A DNA stretch of 64,000 nt, taken from assembly GCA_032718475.1 (NCBI GenBank), contig JAUCBJ010004427.1:1-64000 (forward strand), written 5' to 3'. The translations under genes were made by a program, and so were the position numbers. Below the pieces are notes generated by a model that saw nothing but the letters and a program-made list of their open reading frames with translations, made no database searches and had not been told where the DNA came from. This document shows, one piece after another, positions 20,518 through 30,204 of the stretch. The stretch is from Nemertoderma westbladi. Its lineage: Eukaryota > Xenacoelomorpha > Nemertodermatida > Nemertodermatidae. Numbering within the stretch: the first letter of the stretch is position 1; each line of letters opens with the position of its first letter.

Positions 20518-21886
20518 TTCTTAATTTTTTGTAAAAAATTTTTTTTTATTTTTTCACTAAAATCGCTCTAACTTCGGTTCTGGTGGTCCAAATTCAATAA
20601 AATTGGTATATTCTTTGCCGTAATTTTTTTTTCTATCTTTTGAGAGGGGGTCATTTTTGGCCCCAAAAAAAATGAAAAAAAAGGGCCAAAATTACGCGAT
20701 ATTTTTCGACCCTTAAAATTGTTAATTTTAATTATATATGTTAAGAAAAAAGATAGCGGAGGTAATTTGCTACATTTTAAATGTACTTTTGGCGCAATAC
20801 GCTAAATTATAATGGAGTAGTGATTTATTAGAAAAAAAAAATTTTTCGTCCCTTTTTATAAATATTTTATTTCACACGATCGTCTGCCGCACCAGTTGTA
20901 TATAAGCTACGGCGCTCTAATTAACGCTGTTAGATAGATAATTTAAAGCTCTATAAGTCTGTGTAAACAAATCTCCCGTAAGTTAAGTAGTTTGCGAGCT
21001 GGACGAGTTCCCGCGCAGTGAGTTTGAAACGCGAAATTTTAATAATGGCCCTCATTTTTTTTATATCATTTGCGCAGCAAAACCGATAGCATATTTGAAT
21101 TCCCCGTATCGATATTGACCGTATAAAATGTACCTTAACCAACTAAAGTGAAAAATAAAAAAATATTCGATAAAAACTATTTTTCATATTCTGGCCCTTT
21201 TTGGCCCCTATTGTCGACATATTTGTTGTACCCCCACTCGATACGAACGTAGCCCCAATGGTCTCCTACGAGTTTCAAAAAATAATTAGTGGAATCCGAC
21301 CCGCGTTGTCAAATTAAACATTTCGGAAATAAAATTTCGAAAAAAGACGGACAAAAACGTACAAATTTACGGCCCCTTTTTCCACCCGAAATTTTAATAA
21401 ATCTCTTACCCCCATTCGATACGAAGGTAGACCCACTCGTCATCATTCCAACCGCGTTACTTTCGTTCCCGTACGATAAATAGTAGCCGAGTTATTACGG
21501 ATCCCGCAAAGTCATTTTGTCCGTTTTTTCAACTTTGACGGACAATAGCCGGAAAACAAGCCCGGAGGCGGGGTATTCCAAGAAGTGGAAACGTCTAATT
21601 TAGACCCCCTCTTTCGATTCCCGGTGTCTCTGGATGCGTCAAATAGAGGTTTTTTAAGAGTCCTAGTGAAAAAAAGACAAAAAAACCAGACAATTGTCCG
21701 TCATGTCCGTCAAAACGATAGATTCGCTAAAAGCTCTGAAGAATCTTATTTTTTTGGCATTACGCGTCTCCCCTCGAAAAATCGAGAAAATCGTACCTCT
21801 GGAAATAGGTCGAATGGGGGGGGGGACACCGTTTTCGCAGTAACTACGCGTCCAGCATGTAGACTGCGTCCTTTAGAGGGGCGGCG

Positions 21887-21948
21887 AATTCACCTCACTC
21901 AACGCCGCCCTTACTGAATGTTTTTAAAAGATATTTCTTCCCACCAAG
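21887..21948. repeat. truncated start of tandem unit 3
   Basis: The first ~62 bp of a further unit (AATTCACCTCACTCAACGCC... to CCCACCAAG), after which similarity stops where LINE A sequence begins. The array ends here or is interrupted by the LINE. Confidence 0.8.
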
Positions 21949-22494
21949 TACAAGTAGAGGGATTTGACAGTGGCCTGACACTACCCAATCTGCTGAACCC
22001 CAATCAATGCATGAAATTATTTAACAAACTACGAGAGAGGCCAAGTTCAACAAACAAAGTGTGACACTGAGACTCGAATCATATTCATGGAAAATATCCC
22101 CCAGTGTACCACCAGTCAACCACTTACAGATATTGATATTGTGAACAATATATGCAGCAACATAGTTGATCACAGCGATATTGTAATAGAGCATGTATCT
22201 CGAGTTGGTCCCATAAATACATCCATGAGTACCAAACCATCTACACTCCATGTGATTTTCAAGACGCTAATTGATAGAAACCAAGTCTGTAGGAATAAAC
22301 ATAGACTCCGACAAAGTGATAAACCTTGGATCCGAAAAGTATTCATCCGACCATTACTTCCAGCAGAAGTGCAGCTATGAGATCTAACCTGTATCATATT
22401 ACTAGACTGAGGAATGGACTCCGCAACAATGAACCTGGGGCTTATAAGGATGTGCGAAATTATTTCCTAGTTTGGTTTAACCCACATAACTACT
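21949..22494 (+). pseudogene. LINE A ORF1-like fragment
   Basis: The 97-codon open frame at 22087-22380 resembles the C-terminal half of LINE ORF1 proteins. It has a conserved-looking STLHVIFKTLIDRNQV segment, an LRQSDKP segment and a VFIRPLLPAEVQ segment. Just downstream a second frame continues with an YHITRLRNGLRNNEPGAY-like tail, so at least one frameshift is present. Such proteins bind the retrotransposon RNA. It is on the plus strand like the endonuclease/RT sequence at 45460-47420, so the two may be halves of one element split by LINE B and the BEL/Gypsy insertions. That link is inferred from orientation. Confidence 0.55.
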
Positions 22495-23120
22495 AGGATC
22501 GGCATGCTGCATTGCAGCTGCATTTTTAAGAATGCTGTGCCGGCTTGTCGACAAAATTGCGCCGCCACAACTCCCTATCTATCACCCATGACATTTGCTA
22601 GAAAATCCGCAGCTTCAAGGCCAGTGTCCTTTAAGATGCGTCTCAAAAGTCATGGGCTGTCCACCATGCTTATTCACTCCATGAGGCTGCCTGCCACAGT
22701 ACAAGATTATGCACTGGCTGGTCCTCACGGCGAAAGCAATGTCCTGCAAAGAGAGGCGATTTTGTTCTAGTGTCAAGTTTGGGGGAACCAATGAGATACC
22801 TCGAATGTTATATAGTGTCTGGTTGGAGGTGTGTGCATTGTACTTGACACTATGAACTCGGCGTAGCATTCTTGTGAATGTGCCATCAATAGATTTGGTG
22901 TCATCAGCAGTTAGAGCCCAGCATGGACTCCCAAGAGGAGTACTGGAACTACTGCTGCTCTAAATAATCGGACCTTAAGTTTCCGATTAATTCTCGGTTA
23001 CTTCCAAATCCTGGAAAGCCTATTCAAGGCTGCCCATGCCTTTCCCTTACGTATTCGAAGGTCCTCACCTGATTTCCGGATCCATGATCCCAGGTAACAG
23101 AAGTCGTCCACATGCTCAAG
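22495..23120 (-). pseudogene. LINE B 3' end, tandem duplicate
   Basis: Repeats the sequence 23121-23749 head to tail, from ACTAGGATC(G/A)GCATGCTGC to the CCACATGCTCAAGCA block, with several indels. It encodes the degraded C terminus of the same RT protein (LGSWIRKSGEDLRIRKGKAW visible). The sharp start at the same 3' end suggests either tandem duplication or two insertions at one site. Confidence 0.75.
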
Positions 23121-23882
23121 CATACTACTAGGATCAGCATGCTGCATTGTAGCTCCATTTTTAAGAATGCTGTGCCGGCTTGTCGACAAAATTGCGCCGC
23201 CACAACTCCCTATCACCCATGACATTTTCTAGATCATCCACATCTTCAAGGCCAGTGTCCTTTAAGATGTGTCTCAAGAAAGTCATGGGCTGTCCACCAT
23301 GCTTATTCACTCCATGAGGCTGCCAAAGTACAAGATTATGCACTGGCTGGTCTTCACGGCGAAAGCAATGTCCTGCAAAGCGGAGACGATTTTGTTCTAG
23401 TGTCAAGCTTGGGGGAACCAATGAGACACCTCCAATGTTATATAGTGTCTGGTTAGAGATGTGTGCATTGTACTTGATACAATGAACCCGGCGTAGCATT
23501 CTTGTGAATGTACCATCCAGAGATTTGGTGTCCTCAGCAGTTAGAGCCCAGCATGGACTCCCATAGAGGAGTACTGGTACTACTGCTGCTCTAAATAATA
23601 GGACCTTAAGTTTCCGATTAATTCTCGGTGACTTCCAAATCCTGGAAAGCCTATTCAAGGCTGCCCATGCCTTTCCCTTACGTATTCGAAGGTCCTCACC
23701 TGACTTCCGGATCCATGATCCCAGGTAAAAGACGTCGTCCACATGCTCAAGCATACCATCCTTTGAGCTTATGCTCATCCGATCAGAGACTTGCTGAGGA
23801 CTTTCAAAGTTAACAGTCAAAATTTTGGTCTTTCTAGAGTTAATAAAAAGACCAACACTAGAAGCAACATGTTCTTATGAGC
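23121..23882 (-). pseudogene. LINE B C-terminal RT region (RTE-like)
   Basis: The open frame at 23161-23820 (219 codons) gives the region downstream of the RT catalytic core: YLGSWIRKSGEDLRIRKGKA, LLYGSPCWALT, TRMLRRVH, then a LRFAGHCFR and MGDRELWRR tail. This pattern is typical of endonuclease-RT elements of the RTE-like group. Upstream codons (VGLFINSRKTK) lie next to the BEL-1 end at 23883. The RT core that should precede it is found at 44166-45126, on the other side of BEL-1, so BEL-1 split this element. Confidence 0.8.
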
Positions 23883-25027
23883 TGTTCGCGCTTTCTGACC
23901 TTTAGCAGGTTAACCTGCCAAATTTAGGTGTCTTCTAGGTTATAAATCGACTTTAGCCTATGACGAGTATTTGATACACTACATTAGCCGAAGCCAGTCT
24001 ATGCGCGACCATTCACCCGCTGGATATATCCGGGAGACTGGATTCGGAAGCTCTGACCTTATTGCGGTGTAGGCCTACTGTATTATTCGACTGATCGTTA
24101 ATATATAATCTCTGACAAATATTATTCACTTTCGGGAAATATTAACAGTTCCTTTAGGACGTGGCGCTCTAAATATGTAAACAGAGTTATGACTTACACT
24201 AGACACAACGGGATGGCTATTGATTCACGTATAAAGCGCATTCTTTAGGAGATGCTTTGTTATCTGTCACAATCATGCACACTACCGCACTACGCTGCAC
24301 ACCGATCTGCCGACCTTCACTAATTTTAGTCACATATAAAGAGAACAGCAACCGACACATGTAGTGCCCATGAAATAGCATTAGATTCACTCCAAAACCA
24401 ATATAATGTAAGTCGCAATTGCTATATGTAACCTGTCTCTTACCTTCAGTATATCAAGAAGATTGGGGGTTTTATGATTATTTATCGATATTATCCAAAT
24501 ATAATAATATTCCATCAACTGATATAATTAATAACCGACAGTAAATAGCAGTAAAAATGCTGTGTTTGTAGGTGACAATATGTTTTGTAACAATATGAAT
24601 TGCGTTGGATTGAATTGATAACAGTTATACGTTTCTATGATCAAAGCCTACTAATGTTTGGCTAAAGCGTGAAACATAGAAATTCCAAAGCCGGTGTTCT
24701 GGCATCAGGAAAAATACACACTGACTGAATTGCGTGAGTTTCTGTATACAATGTCCAACACAGAGTGAAAACCGCTCTGATTGGTCGACCGAACAAAGAA
24801 CGAACAAAGAACAAAGAAAAAGTTACACGTGGACACAGCTGATAGATGTCGTCATCTGAGTTCCGATGTTTAGAGTATTTGAGCTTATTGCGGAGAAAAA
24901 TGGCTTTTTATGTCCGCTAAAGCACACATGCAGACATAGCGGGCAAATCGCCTGTTATGTCCGCTAAAATACCTACTCGGTATATTGCGGAGAAAAATAG
25001 CTTGTTACATCCGCAAAAGCTTTTACA
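23883..25027 (-). repeat. 3' LTR of BEL-1
   Basis: Matches 43021-44165 over its whole length with few substitutions. The U3 end (right side on the plus strand, 24886-25020) contains about three degenerate ~60-bp repeats with (T)TATGTCCGCTAAA(A), and a short AACAAAGAA repeat near 24786. It adjoins GCTCCCAGAAAATGGGA, whose complement gives the purine-rich tract next to the 3' LTR. Confidence 0.92.
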
Positions 25028-25103
25028 CTGCTCCCAGAAAATGGGATTTGCAAATGGGATATACAAAATCACAGTTTCTAATATACGTAAATACTCTAAA
25101 CAG

Positions 25104-26408
25104 TTAGTCTTTCTTGCGCGGACAGCGTTTACGCAGTTTTTTTGAGGCTAGCAAGAGTCCTTTTCTCTTTGGGGCGAGCCACTTTACTAGGAGGGCTATA
25201 ACTCCTGGGTAAAGGGTGCAATACAATTGCATCGGAAGGTTTAGGGTTACGGTCGATGTCTCGTCCATTTCGATATGCTTCTCCTCGAGCTGATTTTCCT
25301 CCGCTTATCGTTGGATGCGTTCGTCCAAAAACTCTTGCAGAGAATAGGGTCGTCCAAGTTCGATATCTTCTTAGAGATTCTGGATTTCCTGATCGAACTG
25401 AGATAAAGCTAATTCGTTTACCGCTTGGACTTGCTGCTGCAATTTACGTTTCTCTAAACAATTATAGGTTCCTTTTCCGATCTTTTGACGAATAGTGTCC
25501 AACACGTTTCGTACAACTATGACGATATTAGATGTCCGCGTCCCAATCCGGCAATCGGGTAAGATGGGCGAATATTTAGGGAGCCCACAACCGGAGTGCC
25601 ACCTACTAACCGTTCGGGTAACACTAGATCTTTGAACAGTGAGTACAGTTCGGGAGGATCCGTGATACTATTAGGATCAAGAGTCTGAAGTCTAACTAGG
25701 GAATGAGGAGGTCTGACCGAGTATTCCGGAACTCTGATCATTGGTTTATTTAAGGTTCGTTTGAATCGAATGAGCGTAGGTGATACATCGAACAAGTTTC
25801 GCTCGAAACTCCCGTAAATATAGCGAGTAAAACCGTGTTTAAAGCAACGTCTCTACGGATGTTTATGTCTTTCCGTTTGTTGGTTGGGTCTAGGGCATTC
25901 ATCGCAATAATACCAAAGACGCACGTCTTGTAGGGGAAACGCGGGTGATATTTATTCGGTTTTACAACGTTTCTCTCAAGAACTCGAAATATACGTTGGA
26001 GTTACCGCGTTTATCCGGTTCTTTAACGTCTTCTCTTTCGATTCGATTTCGAATAGAATTTTCGCATTCGATTTTCAGTTTATCGTTCCTACTCCGCTGG
26101 GTAGGATATTTAAATAGTACCATTTCCCTTTCGGTGTCGACATCGTCCGTATCGTGTAAATCGATAGGATGGCCAGTAGTTAAGAAGTCCATATGCGTAC
26201 CATTACGATGCGTATAGCGAGCAGTGAATTTTCGAGAGTCCAATTCACGCGTAAGTTGCTCCTGGGACATCGGCGGTTCGATATAACGACCATCGTCCTC
26301 CGTAGTAGTTGGACTAGCGTCGCTGCGTATCAAGCTATCAACAAACGCTTGCAACGTTAGAGTATATTTCTCCCTGATACCAAGATCATCTTCTATCAAC
26401 TCATTCAT
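25104..26408 (-). pseudogene. BEL-1 ORF3 remnant (env-position ORF)
   Basis: The N-terminal part is open for 148 codons (26408-25962) and begins MNELIEDDLGIREKYTL, matching BEL-3 ORF3 at 61137. It continues past the point where BEL-3 diverges (RGNSNVYFEFL), in agreement with BEL-2. The middle is broken by frameshifts, and the zinc-knuckle part seen in BEL-3 is missing. The last codons reappear at 25104-25290 with the VARPKEKRTLAS segment and a KKLRKRCPRKKD basic end. Located between pol and the 3' LTR. No signal peptide or transmembrane segment is visible in the readable parts. Confidence 0.65.
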
Positions 26409-28042
26409 AGCTGCTATATGAGTTTATCAATATTATAATTAGTTATAATTAGGCTAGCGGGCGTCGCTGCCTACCCCTCTCGGCCCCCGGATAGCGCAAG
26501 ATCCTCAGCGCTGGTGTACTTTCGCCGATGTGCCTATCGTCAATGTAGTAGCTGCACAACGACTACAACAACCAGCACGAGCCACTCCACCGTCCGTCCC
26601 AAAGGCTTAGATATACTTCAGGTTCTTACTGGAGAGTTAGGGCTACTTTCACAATTGCGACTCGCTACTGTAAGCACACTTTAGTAGTAACATTCACCTA
26701 TAAACGCACAAATTCCACACAACTGTCACAAACCGCACACATTCGGGCCATTTGTCCGTTAGTCAAGTGCCTTCCAGAATGCCACGTTATTATTATGTAT
26801 CCTTGGATACTAGCAGTATGCTATTTATTCCGTATGCTATTCAATGGGGCAAGCCTTTATTGTTCTTTTAACTCACTTCTAATTCTAGCGTGGTTGTTGC
26901 CATGGTGACATTATGGAAAGCTAGCAGTAGAATTAGGGTAATTCTCATGTATACAGATCTGGGAAGCTATTTAATAGTAATTCTTTAATTGTCAATATTC
27001 CCCTTTATACATGATTTTATGAATTTTATCGGCTATTGACTATATTGGAGATTCTCGCACAATAATACACTTAATAGGGTGAATCTCCGCTCCCATGATC
27101 TATTAATTAATGGAATTTTGGGAATGTTATAAATTGTATGAAAATGACAATTTATCAAATTCATTAAAAGATGAATTTAAATTTATTCCCGTAAATTTTA
27201 TTATTTAATATTAAATAGACACAATTTTATTCCAGAACATGTCTGGGGACTAGGATCCTTGATTCTAGGAAATTGGTCTTTTTAAGAATATCGGTAAGTG
27301 CTACGATATCTTAATAGACTAGAATTTTAAAGGATCTAAAATTTGACAGATTTTATAAATATTAATAGTTAATATTTAGGATGGGCACCAGTTTATTCCA
27401 GAACTTGTCTGGGGACGTTAACCACTGATTCTAGAATTTTGTCTTTCAAGTATATCGGTGGGTGCCGCGATATCTTAATCGACTAGAATTACAGATGGTC
27501 AAAGGGTTTAACAGATTTATTTGCGTTATACGCTACTGTTAAAAGGACATCACGCTACTATATGTATTATTTAATATACGGTATGAGAGCAATATCGCAC
27601 GAAGCAATGTCAGTGTGAAGAGGCAAGTCGTTTCCAAGGTCTACCCAGAGTTTGGTTTAGCCGAGACACGAGGATCTGAACTTTGCATTCCTAATACTCT
27701 GCCTACCAATAATACTTGAATATAGTAGGAGCTTTATTGTACTTTAATAAGTACGGACATTTCATCTTACTGTAGTTACGTATTTGTAATGTAATACGGA
27801 CAGTAAGGAAAGAGAAAAAGAATTATTTCTCGCCGTCGCTCTAAATATATAATATATAAGTAATTAAGCAATAAACACTAATATATATTGCACTAATCTA
27901 CTAAATAATCGCTAAAATAACCTTCTACTAAATAAAATTAAAGAAAACGATTATAATAAAATTACATAATAATACATACATAAGTATAAAAATAATGAAA
28001 CAAACATAAAATAATATGGTCACACACCCACTCCAGACACTG
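26409..28042. other. non-coding region between BEL-1 pol and ORF3, with paired hairpin repeats
   Basis: About 1.6 kb without a gene, conserved in all three BEL copies. It contains two diverged ~150-bp repeats (27217-27365, 27370-27525). Each has a CCAGA-loop-TCTGG hairpin (27232-27246 and 27398-27412) followed by GGGGAC and a (T)ATCGGTRRGTGC..CGATATCTTAAT segment. This may be an RNA element or the promoter/splice region for ORF3. Both are inference. Confidence 0.6.
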
Positions 28043-28250
28043 TTACGTTGGGGAGTCCCTAGATGTTTGTTGGATTAGGGAGGTGGTCGCGGGAAGAGTA
28101 TCTTGCCTTCCATAGTTTCCGGAGAGTTCTCTGTCTCTTTCCAGTAAACATAAACGACCAACTGGGCGATTGAGCTGCTGTGTCTTGAAGACAATCCCGG
28201 TTTCTTAAAGTTACGTCGCATGACGACGAGTTCTACCGATCGCACCAAAC
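28043..28250 (-). pseudogene. pol: C-terminal end of BEL-1 pol, cut off by the Gypsy-like insertion
   Basis: Encodes the last ~69 codons of the BEL polyprotein, matching the end of BEL-3 pol (segments QLNRPVGRLCLLERDRE and SGNYGRQDTLP) and stopping at TAA 28043-28045. The preceding codons are at 32869 onward, 4.6 kb away. Confidence 0.85.
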
Positions 28251-28537
28251 TATAAGCAGTAGGTAATTATTCTATAACACAATACAATCCTGTAATCCAG
28301 TGTATAATATTAGTAGTACAACAATCCAGCAATATTATAATTAGTAATACAGCGGTACAATAATTAGGCAGAACAACCTCACTCTGCCAGCTTTACATGT
28401 AGGCCTAACCCTCCACCTGTCACACTGTACTGTACATCTGTATGTATCTCTTAACCTCAGTTCAGCCAGTCCGGTACCGGTACAACCCACATTCGTACAT
28501 CCCTCTATTGGGCCATGGCCTCTTATTTCCCCTTATA
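28251..28537 (-). repeat. 3' LTR of the Gypsy-like element
   Basis: Same 287-bp sequence as 32582-32868. It contains GGTACCGGTAC and a run of TAGTA/ATTA words. Directly followed on the plus strand by CTCCCCCCAG (28538-28547), the complement of the polypurine tract. Confidence 0.92.
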
Positions 28538-28602
28538 CTCCCCCCAGTTCATTAATGAACTAATCTTGAATTGTCACACATGTGGAAATCATAATTTTAC
28601 TT

Positions 28603-30204
28603 TCAGTTTATATTAATCCCATATCTCATAGGTGGTCTTGACACTCGTCCCGTACGCAATCTATAGTGCTCTCCTGGTTCTTCAACTGCGTTTGCATTGG
28701 TATAATCGACAGTTTCCTCTAAACTTTCATTTGCAACAATATTATCTTCTTCATTTGAGCTAGATTCACTGTTACTATCACTATAATTCTGGTGTTGTAC
28801 GGGTACTGTTGTGCAGTACTGAGCAGTACTGAGATTATTTGGGCTTATCTGCCCACATTCCGCTTTCCTAATGTCTTGTATATGTCGCTTGTATCCACCT
28901 GCTATAACTGACCAAGAATCTGGAACCGCCTCAATTATCAGTGGGCCTCTCCATTTTGTGTGGCACTTTACATGTTGTTTCGGCTTAATATATACAAATT
29001 CCCCAATTTTAAACTTATATTCCATTTCCGGTTCTGTTGCAATAACTTCCGTAACACCTGGTAATTTGGTGATATGATTTGAGGTAAGCAGTTCCCATGG
29101 TGACTTATTTCCATGTGATGCAGTCCTGTTATACCAAAAGGCAATTTGCGTGGGTTCTTTGCCTGTTCTTGCTGCCCATGTCTTAATAGTTCTATGGGAT
29201 CTTTCAACTATATTCCCTTGTGGTCTATAAGTGCACGAGGTCCGGTGTTTAACTTCCCATTTTTCCAAAAATTGTTTTGTTTCTTTACTCCTAAAAGCGG
29301 GTCCATTATCAGACAATAACTCTTCTGGGGGCCCCCACTCAACAAATACTTGCTGCAATTCCTTTATAACTGCCTCTGCAGTTTCTTTATTAACTTTACG
29401 CCATATAGTAAACCCGGTAGCGCAATCGACCATTGTCAGATATTGGTTTTTATTTTCATCCTCTGTGAAGTCAGTTGATAGTCTTTCCCACCCTCGCTCC
29501 ATCTTACAAGTTCCTTTTTTCACTGCAGTAACAGGATTTGGATCTATGTATTTGCATTTATTACAGCTATTGCACACTTCTTTGACTAATTTCCTTGTCA
29601 CATTCATTGTCTGTAATTCTCTATTGGCATCACACAATACTAGTGTTCTATCCGTCCCAAGATGTGCAATTTCATGTAATTCTTTGACTCTTTGAAATAT
29701 TTGGGCTTTGGATAGTGGTTTTTCAGTTAATTGTACTCTTTCATCTTTAACAAGTGTTTCCATTTCATCACCTCCCACTGTTACAATGGATTTATTCTGG
29801 TTAATCAACCATGGTTTGGGAATTCTGGTTAAATAGTCTGCCAGGTTTTTGCTAGATGATACTAGTTGAATTGTTACTTTTAAATTATATTCATCGACAG
29901 TTTTCTTCAATACATCTAGTCGCCTCCTTATCAACATCTTTGATAACCCTGTATTTCGTAATCTATGTTCATCTTTCAACATCGCACTAATCCACCCATA
30001 AACTGAAGCTGAGTCAGTGTATAATTTGATATTTTTCAGTCCCCACTGTAATGCCATATTTATTCCTTGTATAACTGCAGTTAATTCAGCTGCATTGATA
30101 TGTTCCGGGTCACTATCTTTACGAAGCCATGCCCCATCTTCCGATATTCTACCCCCAATCTTAACTAATGCACCTGTAGCTATCGCACTAGCATCAGCCC
30201 AAAC
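28603..30204 (-). CDS. pol: Gypsy-like pol, RNase H and integrase part
   Basis: This part is in the same frame as the protease-RT ORF upstream and separated from it only by the TAG at 30205-30207. RNase H begins right after the stop with WADASAIATGALV (first Asp), then AAELTAVIQGI (Glu), LYTDSASVYGW (Asp) and NLADYLTR (Asp). Counting from the first internal Met at 30057, the integrase has an H-X3-H zinc half (H128, H132), the CNSCNKC half, then D196 (STDFTED), D250 (LSDNGPAF) and E285 (GNIVERSH). A WRGP segment near 370 resembles the GPY/F end. The last ~65 residues are Ser/Asn/Glu-rich. It completes cDNA synthesis and integration. All catalytic residues seem present. The in-frame stop is the visible defect, unless it is read through. 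Confidence 0.88.
   Translation of the reverse strand, partial: VWADASAIATGALVKIGGRISEDGAWLRKDSDPEHINAAELTAVIQGINMALQWGLKNIKLYTDSASVYGWISAMLKDEHRLRNTGLSKMLIRRRLDVLKKTVDEYNLKVTIQLVSSSKNLADYLTRIPKPWLINQNKSIVTVGGDEMETLVKDERVQLTEKPLSKAQIFQRVKELHEIAHLGTDRTLVLCDANRELQTMNVTRKLVKEVCNSCNKCKYIDPNPVTAVKKGTCKMERGWERLSTDFTEDENKNQYLTMVDCATGFTIWRKVNKETAEAVIKELQQVFVEWGPPEELLSDNGPAFRSKETKQFLEKWEVKHRTSCTYRPQGNIVERSHRTIKTWAARTGKEPTQIAFWYNRTASHGNKSPWELLTSNHITKLPGVTEVIATEPEMEYKFKIGEFVYIKPKQHVKCHTKWRGPLIIEAVPDSWSVIAGGYKRHIQDIRKAECGQISPNNLSTAQYCTTVPVQHQNYSDSNSESSSNEEDNIVANESLEETVDYTNANAVEEPGEHYRLRTGRVSRPPMRYGININ

Larger units (their letters stand above)
18919..21886. repeat. tandem unit 2 of the ~2.97-kb array
   Basis: 2968 bp, with the same order of landmarks as unit 1: 48-nt hairpin at 19576-19623, tRNA-like sequence at 20443-20517, duplicated TCGATACGAA motifs near 21236 and 21415, and a GC-rich terminus. 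The left half has diverged from unit 1, while the right half (from about 20530) is almost identical. No protein-coding gene is recognised. Confidence 0.85.

Noticed and set aside
25256-25495. 79-codon plus-strand open frame in BEL-1
   Set aside because: Lies opposite the ORF3 remnant, which matches other copies on the minus strand.
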